Below are positions 8,473 to 16,415 of a stretch of 39,659 bases of DNA, piece by piece. Below the pieces are notes generated by a model. It saw only the letters and a list, made by a program, of their open reading frames with translations. It was not told the origin of the DNA and ran no database searches. The stretch is from an uncultured Clostridia bacterium (GTDB lineage: Bacteria > Bacillota > Clostridia > Lachnospirales > CAG-274). The DNA is taken from positions 1-39,659 of the forward strand of contig CANPXH010000020.1 in the NCBI GenBank assembly GCA_947585865.1, written 5' to 3'. The stretch's first letter is position 1, and each line of letters opens with the position of its first letter. Both the position numbers and the translations under genes were made by a program.

Positions 8473-8497
8473 ATAAGTGCCAGCTTTTGGCACTTAT
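8473..8497 (+). terminator. Hairpin between nrdD and nrdG
   Basis: ATAAGTGCC (8473-8481) pairs perfectly with GGCACTTAT (8489-8497). Only TTG follows, so termination would be partial at most. It may tune nrdG expression below nrdD or stabilise the nrdD mRNA end. Confidence 0.45.
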
Positions 8498-8522
8498 TTG
8501 TTCTGTAAAGGAGAATTTAAAA

Positions 8523-9014
8523 ATGAGATATCATAATATAACTCATGATGATATGCTTAACGGCGATGGCTTGAGAACAGTGCTTTGGGTAAGTGGCTGT
8601 ACCCACCATTGCCCTAACTGTCAGAATCCCATTACATGGGATATAAACGGCGGGCTGCCCTTTGACGACGGGGCGGAAAGAGAGCTTTTTGAAGAGCTTG
8701 CCAAGGGTTATATTTCCGGCCTTACGTTCAGCGGAGGAGATCCTCTTCATCCCGAGAACAGAGCCGAGGTAACAAGGATAGCCAAAAAGTTCAAGGACAA
8801 ATATCCCAACAAGACCATATGGCTGTATACAGGCTTTTTGTGGGAGCAGATAAGCAATCTTGACGTGGTTCGGTATCTTGATGTGGTAATAGACGGAAAA
8901 TTTATGGAAGAGCTAAAGGATAACCAGCTTCCGTGGAAAGGCTCTTCCAACCAAAGAACGATAGATGTGAAGGCGACTCTTGAAAAAGGCGAAGTCGTGC
9001 TTTACAAGGAGTGA
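8523..9014 (+). CDS. nrdG: Anaerobic ribonucleotide reductase activating protein
   Basis: Radical SAM activase that installs the glycyl radical on NrdD. From the ATG at 8523, preceded by AGGAGA, the protein is 163 residues. The cluster motif is Cys26, Cys30 and Cys33 (CTHHCPNC), followed by the TFSGGDPL segment near residue 77. An in-frame start at 8487 would give 12 extra residues but has no ribosome site. It lies between its partner nrdD and dut. Confidence 0.95.
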   Translation: MRYHNITHDDMLNGDGLRTVLWVSGCTHHCPNCQNPITWDINGGLPFDDGAERELFEELAKGYISGLTFSGGDPLHPENRAEVTRIAKKFKDKYPNKTIWLYTGFLWEQISNLDVVRYLDVVIDGKFMEELKDNQLPWKGSSNQRTIDVKATLEKGEVVLYKE

Positions 9015-9032
9015 TATGCGGAGGAGAATATT

Positions 9033-9545
9033 ATGGACAAGATCTATTTTGCAAAGGTGAAGCCGAATGCAAGGATACCCGACAGGGATGTATGGAATGC
9101 AGGTCTTGATATTTACCCATGCTTTGATGAGGATTATTTTATAATACCGCCGCATAGCACAAGGCTCGTGCCTACGGGGCTTGCCAGCGCCATACCTGTG
9201 GATAATTACATCCAGATATATGAAAGAGGTTCTACAGGCAGCAAGGGTATCAAATACAGCGCAGGAGTCATAGACTCAAGCTACAGAGGCGAATGGTTCT
9301 TGGCTACTACGAATACCAATGACAAGCCTGTTGTTATAAGCAAGCTGGATCTGAACGAACTTAGCGATCCCGCAAGAGAGCTTATAGAAAAAGCCTATAT
9401 CGTATACCCCTACAGCAAAGCTCTTTTCCAGGGCGTAGTACATAGTGTACACAATGAGATCCCAAGAGAAGAGATATCATATGACGCTCTCTTGGCTATC
9501 CCTTCGGAAAGAGGAAGCGGAAAGCTGGGCAGCAGCGGAAAATAA
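9033..9545 (+). CDS. dut: dUTP diphosphatase
   Basis: Hydrolyses dUTP to dUMP and diphosphate, keeping uracil out of DNA and feeding thymidylate synthesis. All five trimeric dUTPase motifs are seen in order: AGLDIY (1), ERGSTGSKGI (2), SAGVIDSSYRGEW (3), ALFQGVV (4) and a Gly/Ser-rich tail SERGSGKLGSSGK (5). Length is 170 residues. It forms a nucleotide block with nrdD and nrdG and ends in a strong terminator. A dCTP deaminase was considered, but motifs 3 and 5 favour dUTPase. Confidence 0.93.
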   Translation: MDKIYFAKVKPNARIPDRDVWNAGLDIYPCFDEDYFIIPPHSTRLVPTGLASAIPVDNYIQIYERGSTGSKGIKYSAGVIDSSYRGEWFLATTNTNDKPVVISKLDLNELSDPARELIEKAYIVYPYSKALFQGVVHSVHNEIPREEISYDALLAIPSERGSGKLGSSGK

Positions 9546-9573
9546 CCATTGGCATTGCCAATGGTATTTTTTT
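9545..9573 (+). terminator. Terminator behind dut
   Basis: ACCATTGGC-att-GCCAATGGT is followed by ATTTTTTT. This strong intrinsic terminator closes the nrdD-nrdG-dut unit. Confidence 0.88.
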
Positions 9574-9642
9574 GCGGAAAAATATGTATGATATTCTTTT
9601 TTTTACAGATAATATAGAAAAAGAAAAACAGGAGGTCTGTAT

Positions 9643-10695
9643 ATGAAATTGGCATTTAGGTGGTACGGTGAAGATGATAAGGTGACGCTGGACAATATAA
9701 GGCAGATACCGGGTATGCAGTCTATAGTTACGGCGGTATATGATGTTCCTGTCGGCCGTGTATGGAGCAGAGAAAGCATCGGAAGGCTAAAGGAGCTTGT
9801 TGAAAACAAGGGTCTTGGCTTTGACGTAATAGAAAGTATACCCATTCACGAGGATATCAAGCTCGGAAAGCCTTCAAGAGACGAATATATAGAAAACTAT
9901 TGTGAAAATATAAGGCGTGTGGCGGCAGCGGGCATTAAATGTATTTGCTATAATTTTATGCCTGTATTTGACTGGACAAGAACGCAGCTGGATCATAAGC
10001 TGCCCGACGGCTCCACTACGCTTGTATACTATCAGGAGCAGGTGGACAGAGTAAATCCCCTTGAAAGCGAAAGCGATCTGACTCTGCCGGGCTGGGATTC
10101 CAGCTATACAAGAGAGGAGCTTAAGGATATTGTAAAGGAATACAATAGGCTTTCTGAGGAGGACCTGTGGGATAATCTGAAATATTTCCTTGAGAGGATA
10201 ATACCCGTAGCTGCGGAATGCAATGTGAATATGGCTATCCATGAAGACGATCCTTGCTGGAGCATATTCGGTCTGCCAAGGATAATAACAAATGAAAAGA
10301 ACCTGGACAGATTTCTTTCCCTTGTGGATGATGTTCACAACGGCATTACCTTATGCACAGGCTCTCTCGGCTGCTCGGGTAAAAACGATGTGGTAAAAAT
10401 GGCGGCCAAATATGCGGCTATGGGCAGGATACATTTTGTTCATATGCGAAATGTAGCGGTGCTGGACAACGGCTTTGAGGAAAGGGCGCATCTTTCATCA
10501 TGCGGTTCGCTGGATATGTGCGAGATAGTGAGAGCCTTGTATGACAATGGCTTTAACGGATATATACGACCTGATCACGGAAGAATGATATGGGGCGAAA
10601 CGGGAAGGGCAGGCTACGGCCTTTATGACAGAGCCTTGGGTGCAGCTTATATCAACGGATTGTGGGAGGCAGTATCCAAAACAGAGGGCAAATAA
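9643..10695 (+). CDS. uxuA: Mannonate dehydratase
   Basis: Dehydrates D-mannonate to 2-keto-3-deoxygluconate in glucuronate catabolism. The 350-residue length and the sequence throughout match the UxuA family of TIM-barrel enzymes: [12 protein letters not shown] start, [12 protein letters not shown] near 100-112, HEDDPCW with metal-binding His/Asp, CTGSLG, HMRNV and a C-terminal RPDHGRM. AGGAGGTC precedes the ATG. It stands alone: no uxuB, uxaC or kdgK is adjacent, so the rest of the pathway must be elsewhere. Confidence 0.95.
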   Translation: MKLAFRWYGEDDKVTLDNIRQIPGMQSIVTAVYDVPVGRVWSRESIGRLKELVENKGLGFDVIESIPIHEDIKLGKPSRDEYIENYCENIRRVAAAGIKCICYNFMPVFDWTRTQLDHKLPDGSTTLVYYQEQVDRVNPLESESDLTLPGWDSSYTREELKDIVKEYNRLSEEDLWDNLKYFLERIIPVAAECNVNMAIHEDDPCWSIFGLPRIITNEKNLDRFLSLVDDVHNGITLCTGSLGCSGKNDVVKMAAKYAAMGRIHFVHMRNVAVLDNGFEERAHLSSCGSLDMCEIVRALYDNGFNGYIRPDHGRMIWGETGRAGYGLYDRALGAAYINGLWEAVSKTEGK

Positions 10696-10709
10696 CATTG
10701 CTTTAAATA

Positions 10710-10745
10710 CCGATCCGCGGGATACCTTTTTTGCGGATCGGCATT
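10710..10745 (+). terminator. Terminator behind uxuA
   Basis: CCGATCCGC (10710-10718) pairs with GCGGATCGG (10733-10741) around a 14-base loop, then CATTTT. The T-run is short, so it is a moderate terminator. Confidence 0.6.
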
Positions 10746-10793
10746 TTGATGCCGCTTACATTGATAATGACGAAAAGAAATGCCGATTTATTG

Positions 10794-10822
10794 TTGAAGA
10801 GCATAAAAAAATGTGGTATACT
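10794..10822 (+). promoter_or_regulatory. Promoter of the orphan aldolase gene
   Basis: TTGAAG (10794-10799), 17 bases, TATACT (10817-10822), 32 bases before the TTG start codon of the aldolase gene. Confidence 0.6.
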
Positions 10823-10854
10823 TATATAAATTTACGCATAAGGAGGAATATAAA

Positions 10855-11829
10855 TTGGGAAAAAAAGGTAACCTTATGTCTGTAAGGCATGACATAAAGG
10901 TCTTGGATGCTACAATAAGAGACGGGGGTCTTGTAAATAATTTTTATTTTGATGACGGATTCATAAGGGATCTATACAAAGCAAATGTAGATGCAGGCAT
11001 AGATTATATGGAATTTGGCTACAAGGCGTCTAAGAGCCTTTTTGATGAGAATAAATTCGGAAAGTGGAAATTCTGCGATGAACAGTCAATAAGAGATATT
11101 GTGGGCGATAACGACACCGATCTTAAAATTTCCGTTATGGCAGACGTAGGCAGGACAGACTACAAGAAGGATATAATACCTCGTTCCGAAAGCGTTATAG
11201 ATATGGTGAGGGTAGCCACGTACATAAACACTATACCAGCCGCTATCGATATGGCGGAGTATTGTCACAAACAGGGATATGAGACAACGGTGAATATCAT
11301 GGCTATATCCAATGCAAAGGAAAGCGATATGAAGCAGATGCTGGAGCTGCTGGGGCAAAGCAGCGTAGACGCCATATATCTTGTAGATAGCTATGGCGCT
11401 CTTTATCCCGAACAGATAAGGGAAATATCAGATCTGTATTTGGAGTATGGCGAAAGGTATGGCAAGAACATAGGCATCCATGCTCATAACAATCAGCAGC
11501 TTGCCTTTGCCAACACTATCGAAGCTCTCGGCCAGGGTGTAAGTTATCTTGACGCTACTATGTCAAGTATGGGAAGAGGCGCAGGAAACTGTCCTATGGA
11601 GCTGCTTATAGGCTTTTTGCAAAATCCCAAGTACAATATACTTCCCGTGCTCAGGTTTATAGAAAAGCGCATATTGGAGCTCAAAGACCAAGGCATTGCC
11701 TGGGGTTATGATATACAGTACCTTCTTACCGGCAGATTTAATTTGCATCCTTCTTCCGCCATTGCCTTTACAAAGGACAAAAGAACGGACTATTCGGTAT
11801 TTTACAGCGAATTGCTGGATAAAGAATAA
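10855..11829 (+). CDS. HMGL/DmpG-type aldolase domain protein
   Basis: TIM-barrel lyase related to 4-hydroxy-2-oxovalerate aldolase, HMG-CoA lyase and isopropylmalate synthase. The family signature LDATIRDGGL is near residue 17, with metal ligands expected in the later HAHNNQQLAFAN segment (about residue 205) and in MSSMGRGAGNCP. The best start is a TTG at 10855, eight bases after AGGAGG; the ATG at 10876 has no good site. Length is then 324 residues. The acceptor and substrate are unknown, and no acetaldehyde dehydrogenase partner is adjacent. The gene has its own promoter and terminator. Confidence 0.85.
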   Translation: MGKKGNLMSVRHDIKVLDATIRDGGLVNNFYFDDGFIRDLYKANVDAGIDYMEFGYKASKSLFDENKFGKWKFCDEQSIRDIVGDNDTDLKISVMADVGRTDYKKDIIPRSESVIDMVRVATYINTIPAAIDMAEYCHKQGYETTVNIMAISNAKESDMKQMLELLGQSSVDAIYLVDSYGALYPEQIREISDLYLEYGERYGKNIGIHAHNNQQLAFANTIEALGQGVSYLDATMSSMGRGAGNCPMELLIGFLQNPKYNILPVLRFIEKRILELKDQGIAWGYDIQYLLTGRFNLHPSSAIAFTKDKRTDYSVFYSELLDKE

Positions 11830-11872
11830 TATATGGATGCTTTACGGTATCAATGGGGAGCGATTTAAAAAA

Positions 11873-11912
11873 AATAAAGCAAAAGCACTGTGTGTTTTTG
11901 CTTTATTTTTTT
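11873..11912 (+). terminator. Terminator behind the aldolase gene
   Basis: AATAAAGCAAAA (11873-11884) pairs with TTTTGCTTTATT (11896-11907) and runs into further T. It is a strong, A/U-flanked, likely bidirectional terminator between convergent genes (aldolase + and thyX -). The next 185 bases up to thyX hold nothing I recognise. Confidence 0.82.
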
Positions 11913-12097
11913 ATGTGAAATAGTTTGGTTCTATTACAGAATTTTGAAAATATTACAGCCGGTCCTTGCTTTTGCCGTGGTATATGCCTTTGCCAAAGAA
12001 GGGCTTTCACAGCCATGATCTTGGCGAGATACTTTACACGCACATGGATATATTGGGCAAAGGAATATATGTTAGAGTTATTTGCTCTAAAAGGCTT

Positions 12098-12727
12098 TTA
12101 CAGATCGCCGAATATAACAGGCAGCTGTGTTTTAAGCTCAGCCAGCAAAGCGTTAGCTATCTGTCTGATCTGAGGATGAGCCCTTTCAGATGTCCTCAGT
12201 TCAAAGAAATGTCTCCAGCTTCTCAGATTCATGGTCACAACTATTTCCGTCTTAAGGCTGTTTGGGAGTATGCTCCTTGCCTCTTCCGGCTTAGCGCCCA
12301 TTGATATAAGCTGATTATACTCTTTTTCTATGTTCTCCATAGCTTCCTTCCATACTGCCATTTTAGCCTTGCCGTCTTCCGTGTTTTCATCCCAAAAGCA
12401 GGGGCGTATAAATGTAAGCTCATTTCCGAACTTGTCATTGCAGTAATTGCAATATCTTGTGCTTTCCTGAGAATAGCTGGCTATTCTGTGCCTAACAAGC
12501 TCATGGGTAACGCCTCTGTCGCATATAAATCTTACAGTGATCTTTTCATGCTCTATAACAGATTCGTGTCCTCTGCCTATAATGTTAGCTATAAACTTTT
12601 CGGCGCTGCCCTCGGAAATATTGCCTTCGCTCTTATAGCAGGTTCTGCCGGCACGCTCTATGGTCTTCATCATTCTTTGCGGATCCAATTCATCTTCTAT
12701 AACAAATGACGGTTCTATAACTCGCAT
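12098..12727 (-). CDS. thyX: Flavin-dependent thymidylate synthase
   Basis: Makes dTMP from dUMP using FAD, NADPH and methylenetetrahydrofolate. The ThyX signature RHRxxSxxxxSxR is seen as RHRIASYSQESTR near residue 80. The 209-residue length is usual. It is the last gene of the - strand unit DUF1189-dnaX-ybaB-recR-thyX, 12 bases after recR. It links functionally to dut and nrdDG on the other strand. No thyA is in the window. Confidence 0.95.
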   Translation of the reverse strand: MRVIEPSFVIEDELDPQRMMKTIERAGRTCYKSEGNISEGSAEKFIANIIGRGHESVIEHEKITVRFICDRGVTHELVRHRIASYSQESTRYCNYCNDKFGNELTFIRPCFWDENTEDGKAKMAVWKEAMENIEKEYNQLISMGAKPEEARSILPNSLKTEIVVTMNLRSWRHFFELRTSERAHPQIRQIANALLAELKTQLPVIFGDL

Positions 12728-12739
12728 AATATTTCTCCT

Positions 12740-13336
12740 TTACATTTCGCTTCTGCCTTCCAGTGCTCTTGACAAGGTGACCTCGTCTACATATTCAAGA
12801 TCGCTGCCCACGGGTACACCGTTGGCTATCCTTGTCACCTTAACGCCCAACGGCTTTAGAAGCTTACTTATATACACTGCCGTCACATCTCCCTCAACTG
12901 TGGGATTTGTAGCTATTATGACTTCTTTTATACTCTCGTCAAGCCTGTTCACAAGCTCTCTTATTCTGATATCCTCGGGGCCTATGCCCTTTGTGACCGC
13001 TATTGCTCCATGGAGTATATGGTACAGCCCCTTATATCCTCTTGTTTTTTCATAGGCTGCCATATCTCTTGGATTCTCAACGACCATTATAACATCTCTT
13101 TGACGTTTCTGATCCGAGCATATGGCACAGGGATCGCTGTCTGTAAGATTGCAGCATACGGAACAATACTTTACCTCAGTTTTGGCCTGTATTATACTTT
13201 CGGCAAAGGCTTTGGCTTCCTCCTCCGGCATATTTATGATATGGAAGGCAAGGCGCTGTGCAGACTTTCCGCCGATGCCGGGAAGTCTTGAAAGCTGTTC
13301 TATAAGCTTATTGACAGAGTCACCGTAGTAATTCAT
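12740..13336 (-). CDS. recR: Recombination mediator RecR
   Basis: Zinc-finger and Toprim protein that acts with RecF and RecO to load RecA at gaps. The N-terminal helix-hairpin-helix ([20 protein letters not shown]), a four-cysteine finger ([16 protein letters not shown], about residues 57-72) and the Toprim segment [12 protein letters not shown] are visible. It is 198 residues, as in most bacteria. The neighbours dnaX and ybaB are the classic dnaX-ybaB-recR arrangement. Confidence 0.97.
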   Translation of the reverse strand: MNYYGDSVNKLIEQLSRLPGIGGKSAQRLAFHIINMPEEEAKAFAESIIQAKTEVKYCSVCCNLTDSDPCAICSDQKRQRDVIMVVENPRDMAAYEKTRGYKGLYHILHGAIAVTKGIGPEDIRIRELVNRLDESIKEVIIATNPTVEGDVTAVYISKLLKPLGVKVTRIANGVPVGSDLEYVDEVTLSRALEGRSEM

Positions 13337-13354
13337 ATTCCTTCACTCCTACCC

Positions 13355-13702
13355 TTAGAAAAGGCCGGGCATTCCTCCGCCTAAACCGCCTGCTATGCCG
13401 CCCATAGCAGAAGCCGCCGCATCATCTGCCTGGCGTATAGCTTCATTTACCGCTGTCATCACAAGATCCTGGAGCATTTCCACATCATCGGGATCCACCA
13501 CATCGGGAGCTATCTCTATAGCCTTTATCACCTTTTTGCCTGTGATCGTTACCTTAACGGCACCTCCGCCGCTGGTTACCTCAAATTCCTTTGCTTCCAG
13601 ATCCTGCTGAGCCTGTTCCATTTGCTTTTGCATTTTCTGAGCCTGCTTCATAAGGTTGTTCATATTCATGCCGCCAAAGCCGCCGTTAAATCCTTTTGCC
13701 AT
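13355..13702 (-). CDS. YbaB/EbfC nucleoid-associated protein
   Basis: Small DNA-binding protein of the YbaB/EbfC family, 115 residues, that forms a tweezer-like dimer. Seen: an N-terminal Gly/Met/Asn-rich start, the long helix [20 protein letters not shown], the [13 protein letters not shown] strand segment and a Gly-rich tail. It lies between dnaX and recR, the usual order. AGGT precedes the ATG. Confidence 0.94.
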   Translation of the reverse strand: MAKGFNGGFGGMNMNNLMKQAQKMQKQMEQAQQDLEAKEFEVTSGGGAVKVTITGKKVIKAIEIAPDVVDPDDVEMLQDLVMTAVNEAIRQADDAAASAMGGIAGGLGGGMPGLF

Positions 13703-13750
13703 TATTACTTACCTCCAAATTTATTTTAATAATTTATTTGTTTCGATCTG

Positions 13751-15343
13751 TCACTCAAATGTAACTATATCGCCGAAAACCTTCGTAAAGTCGTCTTGGG
13801 TGTATACCTTCACACTCTTGTCTTTAACGCCGTATTTTTCCGCATGGCGTATATTGTACTGTTCTTCCGTTATAACCTTCAGCACGAATTCCTTGCCAAA
13901 ATAGTTTTGCAAAAGCACATTTATTTCTTCAATGTGAGTTTCCACGCTTTTTTTGGGCCCGTTGTTTACGCACACTATAGTCAAAATATTTTCGTCTATA
14001 TAAGCGGGCTTTGTTATTGCAAGTATGGAGCGGAGCATTCCCTTATCCATGCTCCTCACAAATTTTTTCCAGTTGTTTATAACATTTTTTATATCTTCGG
14101 GAATTGCCTTTTCCAATACTGTTTCCTTTTCGGCTTTTTCTTCATTAGGCTTTGCTTCGGCTTTTTTTGCCGTTTTTGCAAGGGGTATGCCTTTTTCAAG
14201 CTTGTTTTCTATTTCCTTCAGTCTCTTGTCAACACTGCCCGTATCGTGCTCCGTAACGGGATCGCACGCCTTTATTACGCACACTTCCAAAAGTATGCGG
14301 GGATCAAAGCTGTATTTAATGGCGTTGCTCAATTGAGAAAAGCTGTTTATAAGGCTTATAAGATAATCATAGCCTACGGCGCTGCCCTGGGATATGAGCT
14401 TATCTATATATGCTTTTGAATGCTCCAGCGCTCTGCACTCTCTGCCTATGGATATGGCAAGAAGCAGATCTCTCAAATGCGTTATGATATCGTTTACGAA
14501 CTGGGAAATATCTCTGCCTTGCTGTACCGTTCTGTCTATAATATCCATAGCCTCTCCGCAGTCGCCGTTGTTTATGGCATTGATAAGTTCAAAGAAAACA
14601 GAGGGATCGGCTGCCCCCACTATTTCTCTGACCTCCTTATCGGTCACCTGCCTGTCGAAATAAAAGCTTATGCACTGATCCAGTATACTTAAGGCGTCTC
14701 TCATGGCGCCGTCGGATATATCGGCTATATACTCCACGGCTTCATCGGTAACGTCAACGCCTTCTCCCGCAATATATTCCTTGAGCACAAGGGTCATATC
14801 TTCTTTGCTTATTCTGTGGAAGTCAAAGCGCTGACACCTTGAAAGGACTGTAACGGGCATTTTCTGCGGATCGGTGGTAGCAAGTATGAACACCGCATAT
14901 TCAGGCGGCTCTTCAAGTGTTTTGAGAAGTGCGTTAAAAGCGCTTGCGGAAAGCATATGCACTTCATCTATTATATATACTTTATATTTGCAATCCGTAG
15001 GCGGATATTTCACCTCGTCTATTATCGTTCTGACGTTTTCAACGCCGTTGTTGCTGGCGGCGTCTATTTCCACTACATTTACATTTGTGTCCTTAAGTAT
15101 GGAACGGCATACATCACACATATTGCAGGGCTTGACGCCGTCTTCTGAAACGCAGTTTATCGCCCTTGCAAATATCTTGGCGGTGGTAGTTTTGCCTGTT
15201 CCTCTTGTGCCGCAGAAAAGATAGGCATGATTTATCCTGCCCCGCTCTATTTGGTTTTTAAGAGTCCTGACGATATGCTCCTGCCCCACAACATCCTCAA
15301 AGCGCTGTGGTCTTAAGCGCCTGTACAATGCCTGATATGCCAT
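13751..15343 (-). CDS. dnaX: DNA polymerase III gamma/tau subunit
   Basis: AAA+ clamp-loader subunit that also tethers polymerase cores. Walker A is GTRGTGKTT near residue 45, followed by the four-cysteine zinc module (CVSEDGVKPCNMCDVC) and the Walker B DEVHML near 127. The ATG at 15343 has AGGAGG eight bases upstream and gives 530 residues, the long tau form. Codons 392-394 read GCA AAA AAA, an A-AAA-AAA slippery heptamer in the correct phase, with a -1 frame stop six codons on. A gamma-like product of about 399 residues is therefore possible. Confidence 0.96.
   Translation of the reverse strand: MAYQALYRRLRPQRFEDVVGQEHIVRTLKNQIERGRINHAYLFCGTRGTGKTTTAKIFARAINCVSEDGVKPCNMCDVCRSILKDTNVNVVEIDAASNNGVENVRTIIDEVKYPPTDCKYKVYIIDEVHMLSASAFNALLKTLEEPPEYAVFILATTDPQKMPVTVLSRCQRFDFHRISKEDMTLVLKEYIAGEGVDVTDEAVEYIADISDGAMRDALSILDQCISFYFDRQVTDKEVREIVGAADPSVFFELINAINNGDCGEAMDIIDRTVQQGRDISQFVNDIITHLRDLLLAISIGRECRALEHSKAYIDKLISQGSAVGYDYLISLINSFSQLSNAIKYSFDPRILLEVCVIKACDPVTEHDTGSVDKRLKEIENKLEKGIPLAKTAKKAEAKPNEEKAEKETVLEKAIPEDIKNVINNWKKFVRSMDKGMLRSILAITKPAYIDENILTIVCVNNGPKKSVETHIEEINVLLQNYFGKEFVLKVITEEQYNIRHAEKYGVKDKSVKVYTQDDFTKVFGDIVTFE
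14145..14168 (-). promoter_or_regulatory. Candidate programmed -1 frameshift site in dnaX
   Basis: On the coding strand, seven A (14168 down to 14162) are phased A-AAA-AAA between GC and GCC. After a -1 slip the ribosome would read AGC CGA AGC AAA GCC and stop at TAA (14147-14145). The site falls in the Lys/Ala/Glu-rich linker after the ATPase and collar domains, where E. coli dnaX shifts. I see no strong stimulatory hairpin downstream or clear SD-like element upstream. Confidence 0.45.
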
Positions 15344-15355
15344 AAGGCACACCTC

Positions 15356-16126
15356 CTATAGCTCGGCTATTATAATGCCGCTGCTCTTTTTGTAATTCTT
15401 AAGTCCTATATACATATATGTAATGGTTATGCCCCATGTAATTATGCCGCTGTAGCCAAAACCTATGAGACCCACAACAAGAGCAAGTATATTGGGGAAT
15501 GTTCTTGCATATACGCCAAGGGCCATAAGCTGAGAAAACTTTACCTGTGCTTTTATAAATATCATATTTATAAGATTGGCCAAAAGGGCAAGCACCAACA
15601 GATTGATGAGAGTACCCAGCAGAAGCGATATCGTAAGGCTTATTAAAAATATACCTGCTATCATTATCTTAAAGCCTTTGCCGTTAAGTATATTTTTTAC
15701 ATCGGCGCTTGTTATGCCTTCTTTCAGATCGGCAAAATGGAAGCTCTGCTTTTGCATACCGTTTCCGATATACAGATCGTCGCTGTCGGCAAGGATATAG
15801 ACCATATATCCGTTTGCCGTGTTTTCGTTTACATCACCTGCTGTGTCTACCAGTATCCTCAGACCTGTATCGCTGTTGTTGATATCTATTTTTTCACAGG
15901 TGAGCTTACCGTTGGAAAGGCTGAAATCAGGTATATACTTATCTGTAAGACCTTTCATTCCGCCCATTTGAATATACCTTGCCCCTAAGGGCGCAAGAGA
16001 TACGATAGTTGTCAATATTGTAAATATGATAAGATAGCCTATTACCCTTGATGCTTTATTCATCATAAGTGCGGGATAACTTTCAAATTTATATATGGAT
16101 GCCGTAAGTTGTTTAAAAAAATTCAT
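15356..16126 (-). CDS. DUF1189-type membrane protein
   Basis: A 256-residue integral membrane protein resembling DUF1189 family members of Firmicutes. Predicted segments: one near residues 27-50 (RVIGYLIIFTILTTIVSLAP), an extracytoplasmic domain of about 100 residues with DKYIPDFSLSNGKL, then four hydrophobic segments between about 150 and 240 and a short cytosolic tail. The ATG at 16126 has GGAGG six bases upstream. It precedes dnaX by 12 bases and shares its promoter, an unusual leader for the dnaX operon. No function is known for the family. Confidence 0.75.
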   Translation of the reverse strand: MNFFKQLTASIYKFESYPALMMNKASRVIGYLIIFTILTTIVSLAPLGARYIQMGGMKGLTDKYIPDFSLSNGKLTCEKIDINNSDTGLRILVDTAGDVNENTANGYMVYILADSDDLYIGNGMQKQSFHFADLKEGITSADVKNILNGKGFKIMIAGIFLISLTISLLLGTLINLLVLALLANLINMIFIKAQVKFSQLMALGVYARTFPNILALVVGLIGFGYSGIITWGITITYMYIGLKNYKKSSGIIIAEL

Positions 16127-16154
16127 GATCACCCTCCTATTCATAGACTATTCT

Positions 16155-16183
16155 ATTATACAATACTTCGATCAAATTTACAA
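16155..16183 (-). promoter_or_regulatory. Promoter of DUF1189-dnaX-ybaB-recR-thyX
   Basis: On the - strand TTGTAA (16183-16178), 17 bases, TATAAT (16160-16155), about 30 bases before the DUF1189 ATG. No other obvious promoter is seen before dnaX. Confidence 0.7.
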
Positions 16184-16203
16184 TAGATTTTGGAATTTTA
16201 GTC

Positions 16204-16237
16204 AAAAACAAGGGCTGTCCTAAAGGACAGCCCTTGT
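16204..16237 (-). terminator. Strong terminator behind the 45-residue peptide gene
   Basis: ACAAGGGCTGTCCT pairs perfectly with AGGACAGCCCTTGT (14 bp, 2-base loop), followed on the - strand by TTTTT. It ends the secreted protein/peptide unit and isolates it from the DUF1189-dnaX operon. Confidence 0.9.
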
Positions 16238-16264
16238 AAAAGTCATATATTAAGCCGATGCTGA

Positions 16265-16402
16265 TCAGAATTGTGTGATCTCGCCTTTTGTTATAGTTTT
16301 GATCGCTGCGCCTGACTGAACCGTACCAGACTTAAGGATCATAACATTCTCAGCCTTATATACCGTTACATCAACCTCAGGCTTTGTATAAAGTTTTTTC
16401 AT
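16265..16402 (-). CDS. Small peptide of the MKKxYxKP type, 45 residues
   Basis: The ATG at 16402 follows AGGAGGTAACAGC with good spacing, 13 bases after the stop of the secreted protein gene, so the two are almost surely cotranscribed. The peptide starts MKKLYTKPEVDVTVYKAENV and continues to an ILKSG turn and a Gly/Lys/Thr-rich tail. It has no signal peptide, no membrane segment and no cysteine. As far as I recall, short proteins with a similar start and a middle serine-glycine are common as unassigned genes in Clostridia and Bacteroidota. Function unknown; a ribosomally made precursor peptide is one possibility, but no maturase is adjacent. Confidence 0.7.
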   Translation of the reverse strand: MKKLYTKPEVDVTVYKAENVMILKSGTVQSGAAIKTITKGEITQF

Positions 16403-16415
16403 TGCTGTTACCTCC

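Noticed and set aside
9033..9545. dCTP deaminase instead of dUTPase
   Set aside because: The five trimeric dUTPase motifs, including SAGVIDSSYRGEW and the Gly/Ser-rich tail, favour Dut.
11966..12304. 112-codon + frame overlapping the thyX 3' end
   Set aside because: The part before thyX gives a plausible-looking peptide, but most of it is thyX antisense, there is no ribosome site, and it follows a strong terminator.
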